Shown here: piece after piece, positions 47,516 through 56,700 of the stretch
Layout: each line of letters opens with the position of its first letter
How positions within the stretch are numbered: position 1 is the stretch's first letter
Origin: Streptomyces pilosus
GTDB lineage: Bacteria; Actinomycetota; Actinomycetes; Streptomycetales; Streptomycetaceae
Assembly: GCF_014649835.1 (NCBI RefSeq)
Contig: NZ_BMTU01000001.1
Span: 248,001-312,000, forward strand
Direction: 5' to 3'
Length of the DNA stretch: 64,000 bases
Program-made: the position numbers and the translations under genes
Notes under the pieces: generated by a model
Told to the model about the DNA's origin: nothing
Seen by the model: the letters and a program-made list of their open reading frames with translations, nothing else
Databases searched by the model: none

Positions 47516-48256
47516 GTGACCACCGTCCGGCTCCCGCTCTTCCCCCTGAACACGGTGCTGTTCCCGGGGCTCGTGCTCCCGCTCAACGTCTTCGAGGAGC
47601 GCTATCGCGCCATGATGCGCGAGCTGCTGAAGACCCCGGAGGACGAGCCACGCCGGTTCGCCGTCGTGGCGATCCGCGACGGCCACGAGGTGGCGCGGAC
47701 CGCCCCCGGGATGCCCGATCCCACGGCCGAGCCCGAACGGGGCCCGGCGGCGGGCTTCGGCAGCGATCCGCTGCGCGCCTTCCACAAGGTGGGCTGCGTG
47801 GCCGACGCGGCGACGGTCCGGGAGCGGGCCGACGGCACCTTCGAGGTGCTGGCGACCGGGACGACCCGGGTGCGGCTGCTGTCGGTCGACGCCTCGGGTC
47901 CGTTCCTCACGGCCGAACTGGAACCGCTGGAGGAGGAGCCGGGCGACGATCCGGGTCCGCCGGCGGAGGTCGTACTGCGGGCGTTCCGCCAGTACCAGAA
48001 GCGGCTGGCCGGGGCGCGGGAGCGGTCGCTGGCGACCGGCGCGGACCTGCCGGACGAGCCGGGCGTGGTCTCCTACCTGGTCGCCGCGGCGATGATGCTG
48101 GACACGCCCACCCGGCAGCGTCTGCTGCAGGCGCCGGACACCGCGTCGCGGCTGCGGGACGAGCTGAAACTCCTTCGCACCGAGACGGCGATCATCCGTA
48201 ATCTGCCGTCGTTGCCCGCGTCGGAGCTGACGCGCGGCCCGATGAGTCTCAACTGA
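47516..48256 (+). CDS. LON N-terminal-domain protein
   Basis: A 246-aa protein consisting only of the substrate-recognition domain of Lon protease, without ATPase or protease parts. It starts LPLFPLNTVLFPGLVLPLNVFEERYRAMMRE, the hallmark of this domain, then VVAIRDG, KVGCVADAATVRERADGTFEVLATGTTRVRLL, and a helical C-terminus (VVLRAFRQYQKRL, LLQAPDTASRLRDELKLLRTE). Free-standing members may bind misfolded proteins or help proteolysis. The next gene is ybaK-like, in the same direction 28 bp later. Confidence 0.88.
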   Translation: MTTVRLPLFPLNTVLFPGLVLPLNVFEERYRAMMRELLKTPEDEPRRFAVVAIRDGHEVARTAPGMPDPTAEPERGPAAGFGSDPLRAFHKVGCVADAATVRERADGTFEVLATGTTRVRLLSVDASGPFLTAELEPLEEEPGDDPGPPAEVVLRAFRQYQKRLAGARERSLATGADLPDEPGVVSYLVAAAMMLDTPTRQRLLQAPDTASRLRDELKLLRTETAIIRNLPSLPASELTRGPMSLN

Positions 48257-48284
48257 CGTACGACTGTCCGGGGTGACGGCCGAC

Positions 48285-48785
48285 ATGGCGAAGAAGTCCA
48301 GGAAGCAGCAGCCGGGGGGAACGCCCGCGACGGTGGCGCTCACGGCGGCCGGGGTGCCGTTCACCGTGCACTCCTACGACCACGACCCGTCCCATCCCTC
48401 GTACGGCGAGGAGGCGGCCGAGGCGATGGGCGTCGCACCGGAGCGGGTGTTCAAGACGCTGGTGGCGGACGTCGACGGGGCGCTGACGGTGGCGGTGGTG
48501 CCGGTGGCGGGGCAACTGGACCTGAAGGCCCTCGCGTCGGCGGCCGGCGGCAAGCGGGCGGCGATGGCCGATCCGGCCCTCGCGGAACGCACCACCGGGT
48601 ACGTGCGGGGCGGGATCTCCCCGCTGGGCCAGCGCAAGAGGCTGCCGACGGTCCTGGACGAGTCGGCGACGCGGCACGAGACGATCTGCGTCTCGGCGGG
48701 CCGCCGCGGCCTGGAGGTCGAGCTCTCCCCGGCCGACCTGACCGGCCTGACCTCCGCCGTCCTGGCCCCGATCGGACGCGTCTGA
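48285..48785 (+). CDS. YbaK/EbsC family Cys-tRNA(Pro) deacylase
   Basis: A 166-aa trans-editing enzyme that hydrolyses cysteine wrongly attached to tRNA-Pro. It has TAAGVPFTVHSYDHD, AEAMGVAPERVFKTLVADVDG with the conserved Lys, VVPVAGQLDLKALA, GKRAAMADPALAERTTGYVRGGISPLGQRKRLPTVLDE and CVSAGRRGLEVELSPADL, all typical. I took ATG 48285 as start, giving the common MAKKS beginning; GTG 48273 is in frame and possible. It ends 31 bp before a convergent gene. Confidence 0.92.
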   Translation: MAKKSRKQQPGGTPATVALTAAGVPFTVHSYDHDPSHPSYGEEAAEAMGVAPERVFKTLVADVDGALTVAVVPVAGQLDLKALASAAGGKRAAMADPALAERTTGYVRGGISPLGQRKRLPTVLDESATRHETICVSAGRRGLEVELSPADLTGLTSAVLAPIGRV

Positions 48786-48798
48786 CCGGTCCGGTCTC

Positions 48799-48830
48799 CC
48801 CCGGGGGCTCGGGGATCTAGGCCCCCGGGG
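48799..48830. terminator. Convergent terminator hairpin
   Basis: A 10-bp stem (CCCCGGGGGC at 48799-48808 with GCCCCCGGGG at 48821-48830) spans the end of the minus-strand DUF2567-like gene and follows the ybaK-like stop. Confidence 0.6.
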
Positions 48831-49515
48831 CCGGCACGTGCGGGTCCGGCGGAAAGTCCTCGGGGTCCCGCGGCCCGAACAGGCTCGTCAGCCCCAGGTG
48901 CACCACCAGCGCCGCGAACGGCCACGCGAGCAGGGCGCCCTTCGCGCTCAGCTGCAGCGGGGCATCGAAGGTGACGCCCTGGCCCACGCTCCGGGCCTGC
49001 GCCATCACGTCCTCGGGCGGCCCCAGCCACACCCCCAGCCGCCAGGCCAGGACCGACCCCAGCAGCCCGCCCGCGGCCAGCGCCACCACCAGCGGCACGC
49101 CGCCCCGCCGCCGCACCAGGAACACGACCAGCGCGCTCAGCGCGCCGAACGCCAGCGCGAGCAGGGTGAACGTCCCGTCCACCCCGATGCCCTGCTCACC
49201 CTCGGAGTCCTTGAGGTAGACGGCCCAGTTGCCGCCGGACACCTCGCCCACCAGCGGCACCCGCGGCGCCAGCCACCACCACAGCGCGCCGAGCAGCAGC
49301 CCGCCGAGCGCCACCGCCACCAGGGTCACCGCGGCCTCGCGCAGTTCCTGCTTCATCCCGGGACCGTCCTGGTCGTCCCACCAGCCGCGCCGGGGATACC
49401 CGGACTTCCCGGCGTGCCGGGCCGAATCCTCCGCGGCCGGGCCGGACGGCGACTGCCACGGGTCACGGGCGGAATGCCCGTGCGGGGGCGGTGGTGGTGT
49501 CAGGGGAGCGCTCAC
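48817..49515 (-). CDS. DUF2567-like membrane protein
   Basis: A 232-aa protein with a Pro/Gly-rich cytosolic head (PLTPPPPPHGHSARD to about residue 50) and four membrane helices: AVTLVAVALGGLLLGALWWWL, FTLLALAFGALSALVVFLV, VPLVVALAAGGLLGSVLAW and GALLAWPFAALVVHLGL. Between helices 1 and 2 an outside loop carries YLKDSEGEQGIGVDG. The layout matches actinobacterial DUF2567 proteins of unknown role. GTG 49515 was chosen since CACGAT ends 6 nt before it; no ribosome binding site is seen. Confidence 0.75.
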   Translation of the reverse strand: MSAPLTPPPPPHGHSARDPWQSPSGPAAEDSARHAGKSGYPRRGWWDDQDGPGMKQELREAAVTLVAVALGGLLLGALWWWLAPRVPLVGEVSGGNWAVYLKDSEGEQGIGVDGTFTLLALAFGALSALVVFLVRRRGGVPLVVALAAGGLLGSVLAWRLGVWLGPPEDVMAQARSVGQGVTFDAPLQLSAKGALLAWPFAALVVHLGLTSLFGPRDPEDFPPDPHVPAPGA

Positions 49516-49521
49516 CCTGCC

Positions 49522-49527
49522 ATCGTG
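49522..49527 (-). promoter_or_regulatory. Putative -10 element (CACGAT) of the DUF2567-like gene
   Basis: CACGAT on the minus strand ends 6 nt before GTG 49515, a placing like that upstream of the dienelactone-hydrolase-like gene. Confidence 0.3.
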
Positions 49528-49549
49528 CCAGGCCCGGCCGTGCGGCGCG

Positions 49550-50461
49550 TCACCGGACGGCGGCCCTGCGGTAGGCCCAGGTCGCCACCGCCAGCGAGAG
49601 CACCCCGACCACCCCGCACACGGCGAGGTCACCGAGGACGAGGGCCCAGTCGGGGTGCGGGGCGAAGGTCCGCGCGAAGGCCTCGACGCCGTACGTCGAC
49701 GGCAGCAGGTCGCGGGCCAGGCGCACCGCCTCCGGCATCCGCTCCGGCGGCAGCACCCCCAGCAGCAGCGCCGCGGACATGCCGAGCTGGCCGAGGAGCG
49801 TGGCCAGTTCCGGCCGGGGCGCGAGCAGGCCGAGCGCCGCTCCGAGCCCGGCGAGCGCGGCGCCCGCGAGGGGGATCACCGCGATCAGGACCCACAGGTG
49901 CGCCAGCGGCAGCCCGAACAGCGCGCAGCCGAAGACGGCGGTCACGACGGTGCCCGGCACGGTGAACGAGGCGTACGCGCCCGCCGCGCCCAGCACCACC
50001 GCCGCCGGCGGCACCGGCAGGGTCGCGTAGTGGTCGAGTCCGCCGCCGGCCCGCAGCTGGCCGAAGTACTGGGCGAGGAGGTTCAGGGCGACGAACGCGA
50101 CGACCAGTACCGCCGAGCCGGCGACCACGGCGCGCGCCTCGCCGCCGCCGTCCACGACACCGCGCATCAGGATCATGATGCCGACCGACTGGAACGTCGC
50201 CACGAACAGCAGCGGGATGCGCGCCACCCGGGCCCGGGACAGCTGCGCCCGGTACACGGCCGCCAGCGACGGCCACAGCCGCGCCCGGGGGCCGAGCTCG
50301 GCCGTCTCCGGCTCGGCCGCCCCGACGGCCGGGACACCGCCCGGCAGGACATCGGCGGGTACGACACTCACGTCGTGCTGCTCTCCTTCGCTCGGAGCCT
50401 CACCCGGATGCGCGGCGGCACCCGCCCCGTTCCGTACGGATGACACGGCCCGTGTGCTCAC
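49550..50461 (-). CDS. ABC-2 type transporter permease
   Basis: A 303-aa permease with a long cytosolic N-terminus (about 60 residues) and six membrane helices, for example [95 protein letters not shown] and LAVCGVVGVLSLAVATWAY. The LLPSTYGVEAFARTF segment before the last helix is typical of ABC-2 exporters. GTG 50461 overlaps the ATPase stop as GTGA. Together they form an exporter of unknown substrate, perhaps a drug or lipid. Confidence 0.88.
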   Translation of the reverse strand: MSTRAVSSVRNGAGAAAHPGEAPSEGEQHDVSVVPADVLPGGVPAVGAAEPETAELGPRARLWPSLAAVYRAQLSRARVARIPLLFVATFQSVGIMILMRGVVDGGGEARAVVAGSAVLVVAFVALNLLAQYFGQLRAGGGLDHYATLPVPPAAVVLGAAGAYASFTVPGTVVTAVFGCALFGLPLAHLWVLIAVIPLAGAALAGLGAALGLLAPRPELATLLGQLGMSAALLLGVLPPERMPEAVRLARDLLPSTYGVEAFARTFAPHPDWALVLGDLAVCGVVGVLSLAVATWAYRRAAVR

Positions 50462-51477
50462 GCCTTCACCAGTCCTTGTCGTACGGCACCGCCGAGCGCG
50501 AGGTAGACGTCCTCCAGGCTGGGCGTGGCCAGCGTGAAGTCGTCCAGGGCGGCGAAGGCGGCACCGCCGGTGACGGTGGCGACGACGGTCCGGGCCTCCT
50601 CGGGGGCCAGCCGCAGGGTCCAGCGGCGGCCGGACTCGACGACGCGGTCGCGCAGCGCGGCGACCTCGGGCACGTGCAGCGGCGCGGCCTCGCGCCACAC
50701 CAGATCGACCCGGACCTCGCCGGCGACCTGCTCCTTCAGCCCGGACGGGGTGTCGCAGGCGATGACCCGGCCGCGGTCGAGCACCGCGACACGGTCGAGG
50801 ACGGTCTCCGCCTCGATGACGTTGTGGGTGACCAGCAGGACGGTCGCGCCGTGCTCGGCACGGCGCCGGTCGACGGCGGACCACACCGCGCGCCGGGCCA
50901 CCGGGTCCATGCCGGTGGTGGGCTCGTCGAGCACCAGCAGCGGCCGCCGCCCCACCAGCGCGGCGGCGAAGCAGGCGAGCCTGCGCTGGCCGCCGGAGAG
51001 CTTGCGCAGCGGGCGCCCGGCGAGCGGGGCGAGCCCCAGTTCGTCCAGGACGTCGTCGCGTTCGCCCCGTGCCCGGCGGGCGTCGAGGCCGCGCAGCCGG
51101 CCGGTCGTCTCGGCGGCGAGGGACACGGTCAGGTCGTCCAGGGCGGTGGACTCCTGGCCCAGGTAGGCGAGGATGCGGGAGGCCCGCTCGGGATGGCGCA
51201 CGATGTCGTGGCCCAGGATCCGGACGCTGCCGCGGTCGGGCCGCATCAGCCCGGTCAGCTGGCGCACCAGGGTGGACTTGCCGGCGCCGTTCGGCCCGAG
51301 CAGGCCGAAGATCTCACCGCGCCGGATGTCGAGCTCCACGTCGTCGGTGGCCCGGACCTCGGGCGTCGCGGGAACCCCGCGCCGGCCGCGCACCGCCGGG
51401 TAGGTCTTGGTCAGCCCGCGCACCACGCACACGACGTCACCGCCGTGCCGGAATCCCTGTGCCGCGCGCGTATTCAC
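50458..51477 (-). CDS. ABC transporter ATP-binding protein (exporter type)
   Basis: A 339-aa ATPase. Motifs are complete: Walker A in LLGPNGAGKSTL, Q loop in ILAYLGQEST, signature RKLSGGQRRL, Walker B LLVLDEPTTGMDP and switch His in LLVTHN. The C-terminal 100 residues (VRVDLVWREAAPLHV to SLEDVYLAL) are the extension seen in drug-export ATPases. GTG 51477 is preceded by TAGGCT at 8 nt and no Shine-Dalgarno, so it starts a leaderless message that continues into the permease. Confidence 0.93.
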   Translation of the reverse strand: MNTRAAQGFRHGGDVVCVVRGLTKTYPAVRGRRGVPATPEVRATDDVELDIRRGEIFGLLGPNGAGKSTLVRQLTGLMRPDRGSVRILGHDIVRHPERASRILAYLGQESTALDDLTVSLAAETTGRLRGLDARRARGERDDVLDELGLAPLAGRPLRKLSGGQRRLACFAAALVGRRPLLVLDEPTTGMDPVARRAVWSAVDRRRAEHGATVLLVTHNVIEAETVLDRVAVLDRGRVIACDTPSGLKEQVAGEVRVDLVWREAAPLHVPEVAALRDRVVESGRRWTLRLAPEEARTVVATVTGGAAFAALDDFTLATPSLEDVYLALGGAVRQGLVKA

Positions 51478-51485
51478 AAGGGACG

Positions 51486-51491
51486 AGCCTA
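51486..51491 (-). promoter_or_regulatory. Putative -10 element (TAGGCT) of the ABC exporter operon
   Basis: TAGGCT on the minus strand ends 8 nt before GTG 51477 and no ribosome binding site lies between them. Confidence 0.5.
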
Positions 51492-51663
51492 CGGGGTCGG
51501 GAAGCCCGGTCCGTCCTCGGGTCGCCCTTGCGCCGCGCCCGCCGGGAGGGGACGCACCGGACGCACCGGACACGCCGGCCCCGGAGCGGGAACCGCGGGG
51601 AATCATCCGGTCGCACACCGTGTTCCCCGGTCGTCCCGGCCGAGCGATCTCCGAGGAGCCGAC

Positions 51664-52086
51664 ATGAGCGACGACATGAGCGACGGACCCGCCGTCCGCG
51701 AGCTGCGCCTGGTGGTCACCGCCGACGACTACGACGCCGCGCTGCGCTTCTACCGCGACGTCCTGGGACTGCCCGAGCGCGCGGCGTTCTCGTCACCCGA
51801 CGGCAGGGTCACCATCCTGGAGGCGGGCCGGGCCACCCTGGAGCTGACCGACCCGCACCACGCCGCCTTCATCGACGAGGTCGAGGTCGGGCGCCGTACG
51901 GCCGGTCACGTCCGGGTCGCCTTCCAGGTCGACGACTCCGCCGCCACCACGGCCAGGCTGGCCGCCGCCGGGGCGGAGGTGCTGGCCGAGCCGACCCGCA
52001 CCCCCTGGAACTCCCTGAACGCGCGGCTGGAGGCACCGGGCGCGCTCCAGCTGACCCTCTTCACCGAGCTGGGCGGGCAGGACTGA
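51664..52086 (+). CDS. VOC/glyoxalase superfamily protein
   Basis: A 140-aa protein: LRLVVTADDYDAALRFYRDVLGLPERAAF in the first module, VRVAFQVDDSAATTARLAAAGAEVL in the second, ending LEAPGALQLTLFTEL. This layout recalls resistance or lactoylglutathione-lyase-like proteins, but no specific substrate can be named. The ATG at 51664 has GAGGAG 6 nt upstream. It is divergent from the ABC exporter and convergent with the NYN gene. Confidence 0.85.
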   Translation: MSDDMSDGPAVRELRLVVTADDYDAALRFYRDVLGLPERAAFSSPDGRVTILEAGRATLELTDPHHAAFIDEVEVGRRTAGHVRVAFQVDDSAATTARLAAAGAEVLAEPTRTPWNSLNARLEAPGALQLTLFTELGGQD

Positions 52087-52102
52087 CCGGGGCGGGCTCC
52101 GC

Positions 52103-53308
52103 TCACTCCCCCGCGGGAGCCCGCTCCGTGCCCGTGCGGAGGTCGAGTTCGCGCCAGAAACCCGCCCGGATGGCGTAGCGGTCGCGCTCGTCGATCTGGT
52201 CGTCCTTGTGGGCGAGGAGGCCGAAGCGGGCCGCGTAGCGGAGCAGCTCGCCGTCGACGCGGTGCGGGATGCGGGGGTACATGCCGGACAGTTTCTGAAT
52301 GTGGCTCTGGTCGCCCAGCCGCTCCACCCAGCGGCGGGCGAAGACCTGTCCCACCTCGAAGGGGTCACCGCCGACGGTGGTGATGTCCTCCTCGCGGTCG
52401 GCCCAGCGCTGCTCCGCCGTGGTCAGCTGGGCCAGCGTCGGCATGGAGGCAGCCTCCGGCGGCTCGGCGGCGGGCCGGTCGACCCAGCCCTTGTCGGAGG
52501 ACCACCTGAGCGTCGCGGAGGCCGGCTGCTGGGGCTGCTGCGCGCCGGGACCGCGCAGGGCCGCCAGGTCCTTCGGGGTGGGGACGCCCCGCGCCGTGGA
52601 GGTCCGCTCCGGGGTGCCGTTGTGCGCGGAGGCCGGGTGCTGCGGCTCCTGCGCGGTGCGCTCGGCGGCCGCGGCGAGCGCGGAGTCCGGCAGCGGGGCG
52701 GAGAGGATCGCGGCGATCTCGGGGCGCGGCACGGGCGGCGGCGCGCACACCCCGGTGTGTTCCTTGGGCCGTACGGCCTGGGTGATCCACGCCCGGTCCA
52801 GCACCCGGCGCTCGTCGGCCTCGGCGACCAGGTCCTCGGACTGGTTGTAGTCGCCGTCGGCGGCCTGCACCGCCCACAGGTGGACGGCGACGCCGTGCTC
52901 CTTGGCGGCCATCATGCCGGGCAGCAGGTCGCCGTCACCGGTGACCAGGACGATGTCGGAGCAGGCGCGGTTGCGGGCGAGTTCGGTCAGCTCGGCGTGC
53001 ATCGCCGCGTCGACGCCCTTCTGCGCCCAGCGGCCGTCGCTGCGGGTCAGCGCGCCGAGCCGGACGGTGACCCGGGGCATCACGCGCAGCCGGCGGTGCT
53101 CGGGCTGCGGGACGCGGTCGGGGGCGCCGTCGAACCAGTAGATGCGCAGCAGCGGCTGCCGCGTGTCATTCTCGGCGCGGTCGCGCAGGCCCTGGATGAG
53201 GGCGGCGTGGTCCACGGTGATGCGGGACCGGGAGGGCTCCCCGGCGAGGAGACTGGCGGCGGCCCCCAGCAGATACCCGGCGTCCACCAGGACGATGCAG
53301 CGGTCCAC
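52103..53308 (-). CDS. NYN-domain (PIN-like) predicted ribonuclease with C-terminal extension
   Basis: A 401-aa protein. The first 180 residues match the NYN/LabA-like nuclease fold: DRCIVLVDAGYLL with the first Asp, IYWFDGAPDR, VDAAMHAELTELA and IVLVTGDGDLLPGMMAAKEHG with the metal Asp residues, then VHLWAVQ. A Pro/Ala-rich linker (about 200-280) leads to a C-terminal region that looks folded (VGQVFARRWVERLGD, LLRYAARFGLLAHKDDQIDERDRYAIRAGFW), possibly OST-HTH-like. I preferred GTG 53308 because GAGG lies 8 nt upstream of it; GTG 53317 directly abuts that site. Likely RNA target unknown. Confidence 0.8.
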   Translation of the reverse strand: MDRCIVLVDAGYLLGAAASLLAGEPSRSRITVDHAALIQGLRDRAENDTRQPLLRIYWFDGAPDRVPQPEHRRLRVMPRVTVRLGALTRSDGRWAQKGVDAAMHAELTELARNRACSDIVLVTGDGDLLPGMMAAKEHGVAVHLWAVQAADGDYNQSEDLVAEADERRVLDRAWITQAVRPKEHTGVCAPPPVPRPEIAAILSAPLPDSALAAAAERTAQEPQHPASAHNGTPERTSTARGVPTPKDLAALRGPGAQQPQQPASATLRWSSDKGWVDRPAAEPPEAASMPTLAQLTTAEQRWADREEDITTVGGDPFEVGQVFARRWVERLGDQSHIQKLSGMYPRIPHRVDGELLRYAARFGLLAHKDDQIDERDRYAIRAGFWRELDLRTGTERAPAGE

Positions 53309-53530
53309 GCGATCCACCCTCTTTCCGGGAGGTTTGCTTCGGGCTTGCTTCGAGTCTGCCCGACTGCACCGGGGTTAACGGCCCGAACTCGATCTTCGGC
53401 GTGGCGTTTCCACACTTCCTCCCCCGACCAGGCAGGTCACGCACGGTAATTGTCCGACATGCGTGGGTCATCGGGGTGTGTGAATCTGAGGGCGGCCCTG
53501 GCCCCTAGTCCCCCACAGGAGGCAACCACC

Positions 53531-53698
53531 ATGGCCAAGAACAAGAACCGTGAACGTAAGCAGCCCCAGGCCGAGCACGCCCGGCGCGCGTCGCAGCCGA
53601 CCGCGATGGAGACGCCCGACGAGCAGCGCACCACGCAGGTCGTGCCGGGCGAGGTCGGCCCGGGCAAGGGCCGGCAGAAGCGCTTCGGCCACAACTGA
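53531..53698 (+). CDS. 55-aa highly charged small protein
   Basis: A short gene with an excellent ribosome binding site (AGGAGG 7 nt before ATG 53531). The product is Lys/Arg/Gln/Glu-rich and without hydrophobic core: KNKNRERKQPQAEHARR, then DEQRTTQVVPGEVGPGKG and a basic RQKRFGHN end. It is probably disordered and may bind nucleic acid or ribosomes, but this is a guess. It is followed by a strong hairpin shared with dnaE. Confidence 0.8.
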   Translation: MAKNKNRERKQPQAEHARRASQPTAMETPDEQRTTQVVPGEVGPGKGRQKRFGHN

Positions 53699-53735
53699 CG
53701 TCCGTGTGACGGGCCGTCGTGGCCCGGGCAGATGA

Positions 53736-53769
53736 CGAGGGGCGCACCCACCACAGGGTGCGCCCCTCG
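53736..53769. terminator. Bidirectional terminator between small gene and dnaE
   Basis: A 14-bp perfect stem (CGAGGGGCGCACCC at 53736-53749 with 53756-53769) and a 6-nt loop ACCACA lie between the convergent stops at 53698 and 53788. Confidence 0.85.
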
Positions 53770-53787
53770 AGCGTGCGAGGCCGCGAA

Positions 53788-56700
53788 CTAGCCCGCGAGG
53801 CAGGACGGGCCGAGGAGGACCTTCAGGTCGCCGAACAGGGCCGGGTCGGGCTTGACCCGGTGCCGGTCCAGGCGCAGCACCGTCGTCTTCGTCGGCCCCT
53901 GGAGCTTGATCCGGACCTCGCTGTCGCCCTTGTGGTGCGTGAGGATCTCACCGAGCCTGCTGACCATCGGCGGGGTCACGCGGGTGGCCGGGATGGTGAG
54001 CACCACGGGCGCGTTGGCGCCCGCGTTGGACAGGTCGGGGATCATCAGCTCCATCGCGACCAGGCGCGGCACGTCCTCGCGCTTGTCGAGCCGCCCCTTG
54101 ACGAACACCACGGCGTCCTCGACGAGCTGGGTCGAGACGAGCTGGTAAGTCGCCGGGAAGAACATGCACTCCAGGGAGCCCGCGAGGTCCTCCACGGTCG
54201 CGATCGCCCAGGCGTTGCCCTGCTTGGTCATCTTGCGCTGGAGGCCCGAGATGATCCCGCCGATGGTGACCACGGCGCCGTCCCCGAAGTCGCCGCCGGT
54301 GAGCTGGGAGATGCCCGCGTCGGCCTTGTCGGACAGCACGTGCTCCAGGCCGAACAGCGGGTGGTCGGAGACGTAGAGACCGAGCATCTCCCGCTCCTGC
54401 GCGAGCAGGTACGTCTTGTCCCACTCGTCGTCGGTGAAGGTGACGTCGAGACCGAAGCCCGGCTCGCTGCTCTCCTCCTCGCCCATGCCGCCGAAGAGGT
54501 CGAACTGCCCCTCGGCCTCCTTGCGCTTGACCGCGACCACGTTGTCGATCATCGGCTCGTACTGCGCGGTGAGGCCCTTGCGGGTGTGGCCCATGGAGTC
54601 GAAGGCGCCGGCCTTGATCAGCGACTCTGTGGTGCGCTTGTTGCAGACCACGGCCTCGACCTTGTCGAGATAGTCGGGGAAGGAGGCGTACTTCCCCTTG
54701 GCCTTGCGGGACCTGATGATCGACTCGACGACGTTGGTGCCGACGTTGCGCACCGCCGACAGGCCGAAGAGGATCACGTCGTCGCCCTGCGCGGCGAAGT
54801 TCGCCTCGGACTCGTTGACGTTGGGCGGGAGCACCTTGATGCCCATGCGGCGGCACTCGTTGAGGTAGACCGCCGACTTGTCCTTGTCGTCCTTGACGGA
54901 CGTGAGCAGCGCCGCCATGTACTCGGCCGGGTAGTTCGCCTTGAGGTACCCGGTCCAGTACGACACCAGTCCGTACGCGGCGGAGTGGGCCTTGTTGAAC
55001 GCGTAGCCGGCGAAGGGGACCAGCACGTCCCACAGCGCCTGGATCGCCTCGTCGCTGTAGCCGTTCTTGCGGGCGCCCTCCTGGAAGAGAACGAAGTTCT
55101 TCGCCAGTTCGTCGGGCTTCTTCTTGCCCATCACGCGGCGGAGGATGTCGGCCTCGCCGAGCGAGTAGCCCGCGATGATCTGGGCGGCCTTCTGCACCTG
55201 CTCCTGGTAGACGATCAGGCCGTAGGTGACCGACAGCACCTCCTGGAGCGGCTCCTCCAGTTCCTTGTGGATCGGGGTGATCTCCTGGCGGCCGTTCTTG
55301 CGCTCCGCGTAGTTGATGTGCGAGTTCATGCCCATCGGGCCCGGCCGGTAGAGGGCCGAGACGGCGGAGATGTCCTCGAAGTTGTCGGGCTGCATCTGGC
55401 GGAGCAGCGAGCGCATCGGGCCGCCGTCGAACTGGAAGACGCCGAGGGTGTCGCCGCGGCAGAGCAGTTCGAAGGTCTTGGGGTCGTCCAGCGGGAGGGA
55501 GAGCATCTCCAGGTCGATGCCCTTGTTGGCCTTCACCATCTTGATGGCGTCGTCCATGATCGTGAGGTTGCGCAGGCCCAGGAAGTCCATCTTCAGCAGG
55601 CCCAGCGACTCGCACTGGGGGTAGTCCCACTGCGTGATGGTCACGCCGTCGGTGTGCCGCACCCAGATCGGGGCGTGGTCGACGATGGGTTCGCTGGACA
55701 TGATCACGCCGGCCGCGTGCACGCCCATCTGCCGCACCAGGCCCTCGACGCCCTTGGCGGTGTCGATGACCTTCTTCACGTCCGGCTCGTTCTCGTACAT
55801 CGCGCGGATCTCGCCCGCCTCGTTGTACCGCGGGTGCGAGGGGTTGGTGATGCCGTCGAGGTCGATGCCCTTGCCGAGGACGTCGGCGGGCATCGCCTTG
55901 GTGAGCCGGTCGCCCATCGCGTACGGGTAGCCCAGGACGCGCGCGGAGTCCTTGATGGCGTTCTTCGCCTTGATCTTGCCGTAGGTACCGATCATGGCGA
56001 CCTTGTCGGCGCCGTACTTCTCCGTCACGTACCGGATCACCTCGACGCGCCTGCGCTCGTCGAAGTCGATGTCGACGTCGGGCATGGAGACGCGCTCGGG
56101 GTTGAGGAACCGCTCGAAGATCAGGCCGTGCGGGATCGGGTCGAGGTCGGTGATGCCCATCGCGTACGCGACGATCGAACCGGCCGCGGAGCCTCGGCCG
56201 GGGCCGACCGCGATGCCCTGGTTCTTGGCCCACATGATGAAGTCGGCGACCACCAGGAAGTAGCCCGGGAACCCCATCTGGATGATGACGTCCATCTCGT
56301 ACTCGGCCTGCTTGCGGCGGTCCTCGGGGACACCGCCGGGGAAGCGGCGCTCCATGCCCCGGCGCACCTCCTCCTGGAACCAGGTGACCTCGGTGTAGCC
56401 CTCCGGGATGTCGAACTTCGGCATCAGGTCCCGCTTGACGAACATGCCCGTGGTGTCGACCATCTCGGCGATCAGCCGGGTGTTGGCGCACCCCTGCTGC
56501 CAGGCGTCCGAGGAGTCGATGGCGTACATCTCGTCGGTGGACTTGAGGTAGTAGCCGGTGCCGTCGAAGCGGAAGCGGTCGGGGTCGGAGAGGTTCTTGC
56601 CGGTCTGGATGCACAGCAGCGCGTCGTGGGCGGTCGCCTCGTGCGCGTACGTGTAGTGCGAGTCGTTGGTGACCAGCGGGGGGATGCCGAGCTTCCTGCC

